A stretch of DNA of 64,000 nt from Cyanoderma ruficeps (GCA_008694505.1 VZDJ01000662.1:248001-312000), one strand, 5' to 3'. Positions 1 through 14,815 are shown, counted from the first letter of the stretch. Numbers and translations: made by a program. The notes: generated by a model not told the origin, from the letters alone.

Positions 1-678
1 ATGTGAATCCCTCTGTAGTGCGTGCCATTAAACTATCACAGCATCTCTAAGGTGATTATCACAGATTATCTCTTACATATTTTATGGAATATAATAACAA
101 GATCAATGTTAGTGCCAGAATGAAAACAGAACATGTTCACATTACTGTTTGTTAGTTATATCACTGCATCTTAGTACCTCTTCCTGAAAAACTGAAAAAA
201 TGAAAAATGCAAGACCACCTGATTTGGCAGTTGTACAAGCGTCAGCTAGTAATTGACCTTTGTTTGACCTCAAAACAAAATATGTGAAATATGATCTGTG
301 AGCAATTTGTTTATCTTCCTTTTCTTTTTTATGATGGAATACATAGCTTAACTTGCAGCAACAAGTCTAGGATGTTTGTTGTGTGTGACATGAAGACCCT
401 ATTTGCTCTGTTATTTAATGTATTTCAGTAAATTAGTAGGGGCAGAATAATAGCGTACTGGCAGGTGATGAGTGTACAGGTTTTTTTCCAAAGTTCAGTC
501 CAGTTTTAGCTACTGTACTTACTCTGAGTTTCACATGATCTTTAGATCAATTCCACTGCAAGTAACACACTAAGTTACATCACAGATAGATTTTCTTTTT
601 CATATCTTCATCTATAATAAGGAATTCTCTGGTGAAGCATCTTGTCTCACAGTTGCAAGAGCAGAAGACACAAGACAA

Positions 679-817
679 TTTTGGGGGTTTTTGATTTGGT
701 TTTTTTGGATTTTTTGGGGTTTTTTGTTGGGCTTTTTTATTTGTTTTGGTTTTGTTTTTTACTTTTAACTGTTGAGGCTTTTTTTCTTGTCTCCTTTTTC
801 TTTTTTTTTCTCTTCTC
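679..817. repeat. T/G-rich then T/C-rich low-complexity tract
   Basis: About 140 bp made almost only of T runs broken by G groups (TTTTGGGG-like), then T runs broken by C. It is strongly strand-asymmetric. A short frame of 66 codons over it is a Phe/Leu-rich artefact of the T runs. A similar shorter tract lies near 20930-20985, and its A/C complement type surrounds the N gap near 54.9 kb. Confidence 0.8.
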
Positions 818-3800
818 AGATTTAAGTTATACTAAAACATGAGCAATCTTTAAGAAAGATAAATACTAATAGCAGATTGTCTGAAAATAAATTTCAGACA
901 AAACTCTTCTTTCATCTAAACTCAAGTCAGAACTTGGAAATACACCAACTCAGAGCAGCCAAATACCAAATAGATTGATCAAAGAAAATCCATACAGATC
1001 TTTTTTTTAAACCAGTTAATCAGAATTTTTTTATCTTGACTGGATTCTTTTATTGCTTAGTGATCATGAACAAATCTTTAGGTTTCTTAATGTAGTTTTC
1101 ATCACTTGTTTCATAAGAACATATGTATTTCAATATGTTCTTACATGAATTCATATATTTTATCACATTTCATAAATGCTGGTTCTGTTCTAAGCATTAC
1201 TAATTTGTGCTATATTTATTTAGGAAAACTCGTAACTACTGTGTTTATCCAATTTTAACATTATGTGAAGTGGAAAATGAATTTATGTTGAGGTCATACT
1301 TCTATCACTCTAACTTGTTACTTGGCAAAGTTGTACTTCTTAAGAATTATATTCAATTGTTGTGATACCTTCAGGTGAAACTCAGCATTCTAGTAGGAAA
1401 GACTTTGTAAAAATAATTTTTGAGAACAACTTCTAGAATTTCAATGTGGTAAATAAAGTGGAAAGCAGAAGGACAACTTACCAATCAATGGAAAAATCTT
1501 TGGGTTGATGAAGACTGATTCTTCCTGATCACTAGCTGAGTCCCTCTGATGCTTTCACTTTGTTTTTATGCTAAATGAGCATACCAAGATCAGCTGGTGT
1601 TGCTGCATTGGCAAGGAAAGTACTTGGAAAGTAAATAAATATTTTAACTTGATTTATTTCTGCATGGCAAAAACCATTTGTCCTACAGAACATCTGCAGA
1701 GGAAAGTTGAGTATAAGTGGCTAGAAATTGTTTTGTAGTTGGGTTTTTTGTGAAGTCATCAGTGACTTTGGAAGACATATGCATTTTGCTAGATCACTAT
1801 TTGTTTTCAAATATAATCTATATAGAGTAGGCCAAACTGTTAGAACTCTTCCATAAGGGTGATACCAACTCTGTTTCCTCCTTGTAAATCACTGTCATCC
1901 TGATACAACCATTCTTAATTTTTTCACACAATATATGTTCTGAACGATATAATTTCATTTGGCTCTTTCCTATTAAGTTTTAGAAGAGTGAAATTATTTG
2001 CCTTGATGAACAGATATGTAGAATATGCCATGGAAATTGTACTTTAAGGTTTCTCCAAATAAAAAAGGAATTTAAATGACTGAGGCACAGAGATGAAAAC
2101 AATTGTCGTTGAAAGTCTAGAAGAAAAGCAGGTATAATGCAGCATGTGCTTCATACAGAGTTATAAATTTCTCTGATATTGATACAGTCATGCTCAACAT
2201 TTTCATTGCTTTAACTATAACTTTCAACATCCAGCATGATAAAGGCAATGTGAAAAACACAGTTATATAAAGTAATTTCTGCACACATTGTTTTGTCAGA
2301 TCAAAAAAAAGTCTAGACAGGATTTTTATACAAAGATTACATTTTGTGTGTACAGACTGTGTAACTTTCTAATAATAATTTTAACGTAGACTTATTTTCT
2401 GTGATGGGATACTTACTGTGGAATATCAGACCAACTAAAAATTTTATACACACCTTTAAGGGGACAGTTGAGATCAAAGATTTTTCTTTTCATTTATTTA
2501 TACTGACTGCAATTTTAATTTTCCATAACCACAATATTTTTATTAAAGTTCTAGAATAATACAAAAACATTATTTCCAATATGTTGTTTTCTTTTCTTAG
2601 AATTTTAATGAATTTTATATTTTCTTAAGGAGCTTTGTTACAGAAATTCTGAAAGTAACCACTCTCTGTCAAAGTATTTACATATGCATGCATGATTAGA
2701 GAAAAATTTTGTGCTTTCAGAGATCAATTACATGGGGGAACATCTCTATGGATTAAGTTATAAAATTCTAGGATTTTCAATTTAAATAATAAATATTGCT
2801 AGGGGACTGACTGTTTCTAATTAATCATTCCTTTTTCTTTACAATGAGTTTGAGAACCAAGATAAAAACCTTTTTAAAAATTTATTTTTTACACACTGAT
2901 AAAAAAGGATTGAAACTTCTAGCATGTTTGCATCCAAAATACACTTTACCTTAATTCCTATTAGTGTAAATTAACTGTATGTATTTTGAATAGTCTTTTG
3001 ATACAATTTTTTGCACATATCTCAAGTAACACTTAAAAAAATATGGTCTTTTCTACTTATAGACAAATAATGTCTTTTAAAAGAAACAGGGTTTTTTGAC
3101 AGTCATTCTGATAAAATGGGGAATGAGAGCCAAGTAAAACAGGAGGAAATAGAGCTATGTAATTCACTATGTAGCTCTGTTATTCTACTTATTTTAGAAT
3201 TTTGGTGGAACAATACAAGTGCAATTCACTACATTTTGCCTTTTTAAGGTATGTATGAACAAAGATTTTTAGCCATATAACAAATATGCTTTCTAGTGTA
3301 AAATGAAAAAAAAATCTTCTCCATAAAACAGTAATATCTTTACATGCTTTTCTGGTGGGAAAAGTAACTCAGTCTGTTTTAAACCACAGAGGTAAAGATC
3401 TGGGCATGTGATGGCAACATTCTTTTTAAAAAAAGTCAACCAGTATATGAATTTCATTGTATTTTATCAACCAAATTTTATGAGACACTGAATCTTCTTC
3501 ACTGTTCTTTAGATTTATTTTTTTCCCCTTGGATTTTTTTTTTAAACAAATCTCAGGGGATCTTGTGTATTTAAAACAGCTAAACCAAACTGTAAGTGTA
3601 TATTCAATATATATCTCCAATATGTATTTTCAGTATTTTCAGCTAGTATTAAGATTTTATTCCTTGAGTCATTATCAGCAGATTTTTTAGTTTTTAATGT
3701 ACTTCAGATTAGTTTAAATTCAACAAAAATAAAGGTACTGCGTTTCATTTCAATTATGTCTTCCTTATAGCATGTTAGGATATATATGTACATAAACAGT

Positions 3801-6800
3801 ATAGAAAGTTTTCTTTAGTAAAATAGGTTGTTTCTAGTTCATTATTTATGAAGATTTATGTAGTATCTCCCTTTCTTGTTACATATCATGTTCAGGAATT
3901 GTGTGACAATTTTATGCAAGTATACTTCTAGTTTCTAGATGCTTTCATCTAGATGGGGAAGACTCCAGAGTGCACTCTTTCACCTTTCTAGTGAAATATT
4001 CAGTACTATAGACTATCTTAAGTGATCCTTTCATCACTGTGGAAGTCCAAAGATATAACATTTAATATGAATTTTTAATAAGCCTTTTGTCTGTGTTGAT
4101 AGTATGGCAGATTAGAATTTACATTTCATGAAGTGTACTGCAAAACCAGAGGTGATTATATCCTTACTCAGCAAGATATGATTCAATAAACAGGGAACAA
4201 AAGATGCTGAATTCTTGGGAAATCTTCATTTCTTGTTGTGTTTTTTACCATACAGAGAAGGAGAGGAATAGCATATCTGCCCCACATGGAGAGGTAAAAT
4301 GAAGCTTTCTCATACATCTTTGTGGTCTCTGTCTTCACATAGATGAAAATGGTTTGTTAGCTTTATAGAGTGTAAAGTTGAAAAGAACAGAAAGGAAAAA
4401 AAAAGCAACCCCCCAATAAATTTTTAAAACCAACCCCATTTTATTATACTTCTGTATAAACCTACAATGACTTGTACCTTAAGAGCTGCACAGAATTCTG
4501 GTTTCCAAGAAGATAGAGTGTAACGGAAGAGGCCTCGGATTTAGAAAGAGTGAGAAAGGTCTTTCAATTCATGGAACAACCTCTGTATGAGAAAATTTTG
4601 TAGAGGAGTCAATTTGCTAAACATACGATAGAACTGTGAAAAATTATTATTTATCCTGGGAAGATAGACAGGGATAGTACATGAAATGAACAGGTAGGTA
4701 ATTTTTAAAACTAAATCTAACTCCTTCCCACAATAGGGAGAATGTGTAGAACTCCAAAGACTGTAGCAGATACAGAACATCTAAATTGTGTAAATGACAT
4801 GTTAAAATGCGACAGACAGGTTATTTTAAAATAAGGAGGATGTAAGAATTATTAACATTTAAGTACAAGTAATTACTACTAATTCAAGAACCTAATGCAT
4901 ATATTTCATTTTACAGACCAGATATTATTTCCAGAAAATAGTTGCAAAGTAACTTTCAGTTTTAGAGGAAAAATTATTTTCTTAGACTTGAGAGTTCTCT
5001 GGAATAACAACTCCATTAAACATCCATAATGTTTCACAAAGAGAAAGAGTGAACTCCATGCACTTTCTGTGCATTGCATTGGCATATTCCTACACAAATC
5101 ATAGCAAACTGGTTTGCTTACTCTTTTATATAGGGGCCATAATTAGCACAGAGTTAGTGTAGAGAAGAGCAATGTGTCTTTGATGTTGGCCACTGTGATA
5201 TCTGGAAAATAAAGGACTTTATGTGCCAAAGGTAGTAACTCATATAAACTCATCTTGACTTGCAAAAAACAATTGCTGCCATGTAGAAAGAAGCGTGAAT
5301 ACTTACACAGTAATTCTATTTTATCCTGAGACTTTACCAAAGGATATAAGCTCTGCTATGCTAGCCCTTGATATATGGTCTATGAATATAGCCCAGGCAT
5401 TAGCAGATGGTCATCAGCTCAAGACATTTTGGATTACATGTCATAGACACTTGGGGATTTGTAAGTGTTTACAAAATGTTGGTTCTCCTTTCCTCCAATG
5501 ATGTTCTTGAGGACACATTGGATCAGGGTAGAAGAAAGTTGAAATTACGATATCAGAGACATAGCTCTAGAGAGCATTACAATGCTGTTTCCCCTCAGCT
5601 TCTGATACAAGGTCTCTGTTTCATTACAAATATATACAAAAATACACTTTGATCCTTTGAAGGAAAAAAAATTCTTTTTTATTTTCTGCCAGTGCAAAGC
5701 AATTTGCATTGTTCTATATCATTATGTTCAATCCAACCCTGTTTTCTGGGTTTGTTGTCAACCCTTCTGCAGATTTTGGGTTTTGGAAAGAAACACTTAA
5801 GAAAGATTGATTCACAGAGTAGTCATTGAATGAGAGGAAAGTGAATACTTTGTTCCCTAAAAAACAAAAAGGGAATGTTTACTAAGTCAAAAGTCAAGGA
5901 CAGAATCATCCTTACTGTATACCTCACCCTCCGTTGTTGCTAAGAAAACAATGAGGAAGTTAATTCAGCTTCCTCATTGACATACATGTCTGTCTGTGTT
6001 TGATAAGAAAATGGAAAGAAAAAAGGATGTAAGAAATGAAAAAGAATATAAGATGTTGGTTGAACTTCTGAAATTGAAGTATATGACAGAGGAAGAGAAA
6101 GGCATAACTATGCAGAAACAAAATAGAAAAAATAATCAACCAATACATAGGGGAGCTTTAGCTCCCTTTCTCTTCTTCATTAGGAAAGAGAAGGTGGAAA
6201 AAAGTGACTAGAAAAAAATAAACTGCTCTGCTCTCTCACTACAAAAAACACCCTGGACGAATTACCTGGAATTAAAGCACCTATCTAAGTATAGAAGGTT
6301 GTGTTCTTTTTCTGAAAGGGCATTCATTGATTGAAAAATAAGTGATAACTTTTTATAATCTGCATCCTTACTACTGTGAATGTGCTACTATTCTGAGTTT
6401 ACACCCAGTGTAGAAAAATTGATTAAAAACATCTGGTCTGTAATTTCCAATTTGTGATGAGTAGCTCCTAACATTATTATAAGGGTTTCCTTCTCCTCCC
6501 CTTTGTGCATGAACATTTTATTTTTTGCAGCAAGGGTTCTCTTACTCTGATCTGTACATACAGTTACAATTAATGTTAATAGCAATTTCCATGGTGGAGT
6601 AGAAGAAAATACATAATATAAAATTAATTTCTGTAACTTTAGAGCCATGTATTGGGGCAAGAATCTAGTAATTTCCATGATATTTCAGACTTACAGATTA
6701 CAAATACTGGAATATGTTGACATTTCTGTTTTGAGGTTTATTTTTTTAGTGCAGACATTACTAGTTTCACTGCTTTTGTAATTCCTAGCAACGCTCAATT

Positions 6801-9800
6801 TTTTTTTTCTGAAAATTTTCTGGCAATCTATATAAAAATACATTCTCACTATTCTCTGTCCTTTAGGGGCTAGGAAGCCCAAACCCAGCCTAAGAGGCAG
6901 TGGGTGCTAAATCATTAAGGTGTGACAGCTTTTTCCTGACTTGAAATTTTCTGTGCCTGTGACTTTGTATAGGGGAAAATAAGAGACAAAGTATATTTTT
7001 GAAATAATAAACAGAGAGGCATTTCATAGAAAATAAATTTTGACTAAAACCCAGTGAATTGTTGCATTACTAAGCAATTTAGGAATTACATCTTTGAAAA
7101 GATGGACACTTAAATATTCTTAAATTTATACCTCCTTAATTTCCATCATTTTTTCTAAGAGGTTGCTAAAAATTTAGTAATCTTTATGCTTGTTATGATA
7201 TTTTTCTTATCTTCAAACAGAAGCAGTGAGCAGCACTGAGTAAAGACACATAAATTCATTGAAGATCCACAGGTTGCTCCACTAAAATAAGGATGTCAGC
7301 ATAGTGACTAAAAGAGAGGATTAATCGTTGGCAATTTTTTGTCCAGTTCCTGTACTCCTAATCCTGTCATCCTTTCTCCAAAGTGGAATGTCTGTACAAA
7401 GCATTGTTATAGTGCTGACATACTAAATTGTCTAAATATGTAAATAAGAGAGAATTTTATGCTAATAAACTTACTTGTGTCAATCTGTGCTCCTGCATCA
7501 ACAGTAGGCACCAGGAATAAGAAAATTGAAGCCATTTGGTAAAACTTTGAGTGAAAGCAGAAAATATGGGGTTTTTCCCTCTTACACTCCATTAGACCTT
7601 AAGAATATGGGTTTTGGTTTTCTTTAAGGAAAAAATAAATTAATTGGAAATATTAAGGAGCAATAAAAAAAGAGAAAGCCTGCTCAGGAGAGTTAGAGGC
7701 ATTTAATTGTTCTGCAGATTTTCATTCCTTCATATTTGTTTACTTTTTTCCTCCCTAGAGAGGTAAGCTCTGTATATTTACCTAGAATATTATACAATAT
7801 TCCAATCTTTATTTACTGAATTAGACAAATAGCAATTAATGCAAATTTTGTAGTTCTACTGAGGTAGAAATTTACCTCATTATTAAAAATTTTGTATTTC
7901 TCATCTAATATTGCCAGTAGGTGTGTGACCAATTGCACCTTAAGTATCTGAGCTTCCACACTGATTATTTCGTTGTTTAAAAGTACCAATGTTAGTCCCT
8001 AAATTAGCAAGCTCAGCTAATGGAATGAGCTAAACAACAATGATTTTGGATAAAATAGTGCAGTGCACAAAATTCTGCTGTTTTTCAGAAAAGATTAGTG
8101 TATTGACTACCTTTATATTTAACATCTATCTTTCTGAGATACATCAAGACTCGTAGTTGAAAGAGGTTATAAAAAAATCAAAGTATATTAGTTTTAGTGT
8201 TTAGCTTTAGCAGGGAAAATTATTTAGCTCTTAATCTTACTCCAAACACTGAAAGTTTAAATAATCCATGTTTAAGCTCATTTTATTTCATTACTCTGTT
8301 TGTTTATAGACTTTTCCATGTTATTAGTTTTGGAGACTATCATCAAGCACTAATGAACTTCTGAGTGAAAGACTGTATTTGGACTATTGCTACAATACAC
8401 ACCATATCCTCCACTGAAGTATAAATTCTTATTTACTTTCATTTTCTATCCTTCNCTTATTATTTTCTAGATTTTAACATGGGAGACATCAATGAAATGA
8501 TCCAGGACAACTTCCTTAGCATTCTTAAATTGCTAAAGATGCTCTGATATTTTGTGTGCTGTATTATTCATTTCCTGAAGAACTAGTACACTTTCTGAAA
8601 TTCATCTGAAGGCTTTTCTTGCAGATTCTCCATTAATTATTTTTTAATAATGTATGTGTGTTTTTTACATATTTATGAAAAACATATGAACACCAACCTT
8701 GAAGTAAACCTTTATCTATATGGATCTGATGTGATCCATTGTCCATTGAAGTTAATGAGATCAGACACAATCTATTAATAATAGTTCTGAAAGACAAAAA
8801 AGTCCACCTTTAACCATGCAGCAAGTAATGTAATATTAATTTGTATGTAATGTAGTCAGAATTACAGCACAGTAGAAGTTCTTTACCTGAGTTTCTGTGG
8901 TGAAAGAGCAGGACTTTTATTATTAAAATGTGTAATCACTGCATTCCATAAATGGGTATCTTCTTTGTAATTGTCCTTGTTGTCAGTCTTTCCTAAATAC
9001 AAGTTAATAATTATATCTTATAATAAACCCAAGTAAAAATATGTGATTATTATTTTTATAGAAACCAGTATCTGCACATCTGTTTTTTTGGAGTATAGTT
9101 GCACAGTTCTGACTTTAATTCTAAACAGTCCTAGATTATCCATATGAGAAAGACCTGAATTAATTAAAATAAAAATCTTTTAAGATAGTTTGTTACATAA
9201 AGTGAAAATTTTGTTGAAACGATAAATTTCTGCCCATTTCTTCAAAGTGACATGCTTATCAGTGGTCAGGACAAGACTAACATGTCTGTGGGGCTTGTGA
9301 AATATGTGGTGAGTATAGTGGATGAATATCTCAAAATAAACACTGTAAGATTGATTTTTTTAAAATTTGAAAAAGGCACTGGGGCCTTCGTATAATAGGA
9401 CTTTCAAATTGTTCATGGGAATTGTTTGATCATGCACACTGTGTTAAGAAATCTGTTGAGGCTCTTAAAATGCAGTTCCTTTTTACTGTTGTAATTGCTG
9501 GGATATAAAAAAATTAATATTCACTTCACTCTTCGCTAGACATAATCTTGATCCAAAAAGTAAATTGAAAGTAAGTTGATCTACTGTTTCCTCAAACAGT
9601 AGTTAAACAAATTTTAGAAAATTTACAAGTCTGTATAAAACAGTTGTGCGGAAGTGTTCTAGAGGTTGCATAAGAATTGAGATGAATTCAAAGTTAAAGC
9701 TCTTTAATGTTCTATTGGTAGTAGACTTCCACTGTTCTTTTATGCAGTGTACAAGTGATTCAGTATAAATTTTGGACAGAATCCAAAAAGAAAACAATTT

Positions 9801-10014
9801 TTAAGAAGTGGTCACTGAACATTTCTCCTATAAAAATGTATTCTCACCTACAGAGCCTGGAAGACACTGCATTTGTCCCCTACATGACAAAAATCTTTAT
9901 CAATGTACTGCTCAAAGAACTGATAAAATCTTTAACAATATCATATTGTTAACATTTTTGAAAAATTTTTATTGCATATTGTGCTTTGCTTCTTATTTGA
10001 AGAATTCGTGGGCC

Positions 10015-10032
10015 ATATATATATATATATAT
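10015..10032. repeat. (AT)9 dinucleotide microsatellite
   Basis: Nine uninterrupted AT units in single-copy AT-rich DNA. It is a possible length polymorphism, with no sign of function. Confidence 0.9.
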
Positions 10033-10976
10033 GTTTAACACAAAGAGTCTTTTCCAAAGGATTGTCAAAATAGCCAAGAGCCTAGTAAAAAGGTTAAAGT
10101 TTGGATGCTTGTGGTAGGGGATTTTTGCATTGGTGTGGGATTTTTCCTTATCTTAATTACATCTAGTTGATGATTGAAATATATTGGTCAACTCAGCCTC
10201 GAGTATGAAAGAGTTTCCATAAATATGAAATTTCTAATTTGCTTTTCTCCCTGTCTCTGAGTTTAAGTTATGTTATGAGACACTGGACCTTGCATACTAC
10301 CAGCAAAATCAATTAATATCCCTTATTCCTGCAATAAGGGACCAAATAAGCCATTTTGCTGAAAAAATAACAATTGCTTTTATTTGAAGCTTATTTCCCT
10401 AATTCTCAGGAAACTATTTTTAGATATCCCTTGCTTGTCAGTCACCATTAATGACTTACAATTTCAGCAGTTGGGACTGAAACCTGAAAAAGTGTTTTAA
10501 AGTAAAAGAAAGCAGCCTTAGAAAATTACACACTACTAAATACACTATATTAGTTACTAATATTTGGTAGAAGTAACAACACATACCAGGTATCTCTTCC
10601 AAATTATAACCTCATGTACAGCTTTATTAACTTTTAGCTATTCTCTGTCCCTAAATGGTAATTGCCAAAAGATAAAACTGTATTGCCAGAAGGTAAAATA
10701 GTATGTCAGGGAGAAATAACCTTCCATAAACTCATTTCATACAGCCCTTTAGCAGATGTGAAATGCTGTGGATTATTATGCGTAACCTAGATTCTGTATT
10801 CAAAGTGACTGGGAGAACTAGTGTATATTTTGATACTGAAACATGTTACTTTTATCCCTTGTGTTAGTCATTTAGCAATATACTGAGTTTCAATATGGGA
10901 ATATCCGTCAAGCTTCACCTGGCATTTATGTAACAAATGTTGATCAATTTATTGTAATTATTAAAATCATAAGGTT

Positions 10977-12560
10977 TCACAGAATCACTGAGCAAGAGAA
11001 TCACAGAAATGAATAGTTGAAGGTTGGGAGGGGCCCTTGTACAATCTCCCTGCTAAATCAGGGTAACCTGAAGAAAGTTGGCCATGATCATGTCTAAATT
11101 ACTTCTGAGTATCTTCAAAGGAGTTCACAACCCTCCTGAGCAATATGTGCAAGTGCTTAGTCACTTAAACAGCAAAAAAAGTGCTTCCTGATGTTCAGAT
11201 GGAAGTATCTGTGTTTCAGTTTGTGCCCATTGTCTCTTGTGTCACTGGGTGTTGCTGAAAACAGCCTAGCTCTGATTTTTTTACACTGACACAAATTAAA
11301 GACATCCTCCTAAATCCTCTGTCCTGCAGTTTGAACATTCCCAGTTCTCTCAGCCTTCCTGCATAGGAGAGATTCTTGAGCCCCTAAGTCATCTTTGTGG
11401 CCCTTTGTTGGATACACTTTGGTAGCTACATGTCTCTCTTGTACTGGGGAGATCAAAAGTTGACAGAATACCCTACATGTGGTCTCACCAGTGCTGAGTA
11501 GAGTGGAACAACCACCTCCCCTGACCTGCTGGCAATGTTCCACCTAATACACTCTGGGAAGTTTCCACTGACCTTCTCAGTCTTGTGGATACATTGCTGT
11601 TTCCATGTGCAAATCTGATCCCATATAGCCTTCCCTGTAAAGTAGTTCCAAAGAAGAATAATGCCCATCTTGGATACTGTATGCCTGATCGTATTCCTCC
11701 TACGATCCAGAACTTGGCACTACTTTCTGTTTAACTGTTTGAGGTTGCTATCAGATCATTGCTCCAATCCTATGAGGTCTGGATGGCTCCACAGCCTTCT
11801 GGCATGTTGTCTGGTCCTCCCAGTCCTGCATCATAATCAAACATTTCAAGGCTGTACATTGCCTTATCATCCAGGTAATTAATAAAGATATTGAACATAA
11901 CTGGACCCAGTAATTACCCCTGGGATATGGTGCTCATTACTGTCCTGTATTTTGTTGTTGCTTAGACCTGTTAACACAGCTAGTTCTCAGCCCATCTCAT
12001 TGTCTGCTCATCCATCCTGTACTACTTTTTCCCTACTATGAGGAAGTTATGGAAGGAGGTGCAAAAAGACTTACTAAATTCAAGGTAGACAATATCTTCT
12101 CCTCTTCCCTCGTCTAGAGACTTGTCATTTGATTGTAGAAGATTATCAGACATGCCAAGCATGACTTCCCCTTCGTGAATCTGCGTTTACTATTCCTGAT
12201 CACTTATAGATAACTGCAAGGGCTCTCAGGATTACTTGTTCTACCATCTTTCCAGGTATAGAGGTAAGGCCAGATGGGTCTGTAGTTCCCTGAATCCTAC
12301 TTTCTGGCCCTGTTGAAGATAAGGGGATGTGCTGTCCTTCAGTTCTCAAGCACCTCTTCCAATTGCTGTGCTTGTTAAAAAACTAGTGGCCCTGCATTGC
12401 TGGCTTGTGGGTGCATTCCTTAGGGCACATAGATTTATTTATGTCCAATTTCTGTGAGTATTGAGTAAGCTGAGTCTTTACTAATGAATATATGTCAGCC
12501 TCACTCCAGGATTTTCGCCTGTTCTCCAGGGGCTGGTAAAGACTGGTGTTTAGACTGTCT
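10977..12560 (-). mobile_element. CR1 LINE, 5'-truncated, minus strand
   Basis: CR1 is the dominant non-LTR retrotransposon of birds. The low-coordinate end carries a degraded CR1 3' tail (TCACAGAATCACTGAG...AATCACAGAAA), followed by the typical 3' UTR. Higher coordinates, read on the minus strand, give reverse-transcriptase sequence. The motif [10 protein letters not shown] is readable near 11.47-11.50 kb. Degraded counterparts of the FADD, GSVLGPVLFNI and DFSKAFDTV regions lie at about 11.83, 11.9 and 12.1 kb. The copy is about 1.6 kb, against roughly 4.5 kb for a full-length CR1, so the 5' half is missing, as is usual for 5'-truncated insertions. Many indels and stops indicate an old copy. 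The upstream limit is approximate because similarity fades between 12.48 and 12.56 kb. Confidence 0.88.
11310..12480 (-). pseudogene. CR1 ORF2 reverse-transcriptase remnant
   Basis: This is the dead coding part of the CR1 copy. Two overlapping minus-strand frames survive, 11668-11453 and 11543-11310, in different phases, so at least one frameshift separates them. The first ends in a recognisable ORF2 stretch containing [18 protein letters not shown]. The palm-domain segment upstream (11.9-12.4 kb) is recognisable only at DNA level and has no continuous frame. The FADD active-site region near 11.83 kb is scrambled. In life ORF2 encodes an endonuclease plus reverse transcriptase that copies CR1 RNA into the genome. 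This copy cannot encode it. Confidence 0.8.
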
Positions 12561-14587
12561 CAGACTCTTGTGTGGTGTTTTGTTGAGATTATATTTTGTT
12601 ACTTTGTCCCTAACGATAAAATGAACTGAGGTTTCTCATCTATGATGAGTATAACCTTTTGAAATTTAAAACATGGATAAATTAATATTTTTTTTGGACT
12701 AGCATATTTTTTAAAGAATAAAAAATGTTAATAACATGTTTTTATTGTTTCTTCTTTGGTTTTTTTCCTATTTTTTTTTAATAGAGGGAAAGATGTTCTC
12801 TGCTACCCCTTTGTTTCAAAGGATCCAGTTTCAAAGGATTTTATTGAAATAAGTCTTACTAACATTAAACCCATTCTTTTCTGTTTCATGTACTGCTAGG
12901 GTAAGCAATTTGCACCTTTATTGCCTGAAAGTCATGAGACATTTCTCACAATTTCAATCTCAACTGTAAATAACAATTCTGGTTTTGTGAATAACAATTT
13001 AAATGGATGAGTTCCGTAATTTGGTAGTTTTTCATTCCAATTTAAATAACCTCCAGTTAAGGCAAAAAGTATGTGACCTTTGTACTTTAAAATAGCATGA
13101 AATATTTAATATATCATGGTCTTCAAAATTTAACTTTATTAACATGTAAAATAAAAGAAAAAGTCCACAAAAGTGGTAAGAAAATAACATAGGTGTACTA
13201 TAAAATGTTAGTTGAGCAGTCCACTAAACTATGTAGGTTCATTGAAATTTTTCAGCTTCACTAAACTTTTCAACAACAACTCAAACTAAAGTAAAAACTA
13301 CTATTAATTCACAGGGTTTTTAATCAAAGTAAAATTTAAGTTAGATAAAGAAATTGATAGAATTATTTCAATAGCAGACTGTAAAAATGCTCTAAGAGTA
13401 AATAGATCCCATTATACCAGTTTTTTCTCCTATTGAGTCAAAGCTATGCTATCCTATTCAAAGGATAAAAATGAAAATCAGGATAAATATTGTGATTATA
13501 CATAAAATCCTTACAATTTTTTTCATTTAATCTGTGTTAATTAAATATTGCATTGCATAATATTCCATTTATACAGTGCTATTTCAATAGCAGTATTTTG
13601 TCTTCCAAAATACAAATTTGTAGACAGTGCTTTGCTTTTCTTTTTTCTAACTATACACTAATGATTCAAAAGAGGTCCTCTGCATTTTCCTCAATTATCT
13701 ATAAAATGGAGAGTTTGCATAGCATTTATATATATATTTTTTTAATTCCATATAGTATATCTTTGAGGTAAAATTTGCTAAAATTGTTGAGTCACAAAAA
13801 TAAGAAATGAGCAGCACAATATTTTGAAACATACATCCATGTCTAGAGCTACCTGAAAATGCACCTTTCTGTGTTTACACACTGTATTAAAAAATGTCCG
13901 CAGTTCTTAAGCACTTAAGACTTTGAAAAATTAATCAATTTTCTCATTCATAATTTAGTAATTGAAGTTATTGGCTCCTGTCTTCTGAGAATCTCAAAAC
14001 TATTGTTCTAGGTATGCAGGATTTCTTCAACCACTTGTGTCTAAATACATGTAAAGATGTGCTAAAGTTAAAACTCTAGTTACAGAATTCTTAACTATTC
14101 TTTATCTCAAAATAACTGCCTGTCAGAGATGGAATATAAGGGAGATAATCTATTTTATGTTTAAATAATTTTTATACTTTTTGATGTATATGCACTATTT
14201 TCTGATTAGGATTTTATTTCTATTTTTTTTAATTTTTGTACTTGGCAAGCAATCAATAAAATAAATTCAACTGCAGAATGTAAAAATGAAGCATATGTAT
14301 GTTAAGTCATATTAAGTTCAGTTTTTATCATGAGGCATAAAGCTGTGCTATCTTGTTCTGTGGGATAAAAAATAGACATTAATGTGAAACTTTGTGGGTT
14401 TAATTAAAAACATATCAGTTATTGATTGTATCAGATTAGTTATAAAAAAAATCTAAATCTGTTTTAGAAATAGTCACCATTTGAGGATATTCATTATTGT
14501 AAGAACCAGAAGAATGCCAAAGGCCCAAATGAACTCCATGAAAGATCATTGATAACATTTTTATGTCCTTTTTCACAGGAAACAGGG
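12561..14587. other. AT-rich non-coding DNA between two CR1 copies
   Basis: No repeat family, long frame or RNA gene was recognised. The sequence is AT-rich with short A and T runs. Confidence 0.7.
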
Positions 14588-14815
14588 TCATAGAATAGTT
14601 TGGGTTGGAAGAAATGATGATGATCTAGTTCCAACCCCCCTGCCATGGACAGGGACAAATTCTACTAGATCAAACTGCTTAAAATCCCATCCAAACACAT
14701 CTTGAACACTTCCAGGGATGAAGCATCCATAGTTCCTCTAGGGAAGCTGTTCCAGTGCCTCACCACCCTCAAAGTACGGAAATTCTTTCTAGCAACTAAT
14801 AGAAACCAATTCCCT
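14588..14815 (-). mobile_element. CR1 LINE 3' end fragment, minus strand
   Basis: It begins with the reversed CR1 tail TCATAGAATAGTTTGGGTTGG and continues through the well-known 3' UTR block (GATGATCTAGTTCCAACC, CCATGGACAGGGACA). It ends in the last ORF2 codons, with GAAATTCTTTCTAGCAAC corresponding to the usual AAGAATTTCTTCCTAATRT. Only about 230 bp is present, so this is a severely 5'-truncated insertion. A spurious plus-strand frame at 14702-15034 starts inside it and is antisense to CR1. Confidence 0.9.

Larger units (their letters stand above)
1..10976. other. AT-rich non-coding DNA, no gene recognised
   Basis: No reading frame here exceeds about 96 codons, and none shows a recognisable domain. 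The sequence is AT-rich and poor in CpG, with scattered short A or T runs. It contains one ambiguous base (8455), a T/G-rich tract near 680-817 and an (AT)9 run near 10015, listed separately. I recognised no interspersed repeat in this stretch, but very old degraded copies cannot be excluded by eye. Confidence 0.75.

Noticed and set aside
642..842. 66-codon Phe/Leu-rich frame
   Set aside because: It is a translation of the T-rich low-complexity tract.
5996..6211. Lys/Glu-rich 71-codon frame
   Set aside because: Resembles a charged helix only because the DNA is purine-rich. There is no known domain and an open frame also exists on the opposite strand.
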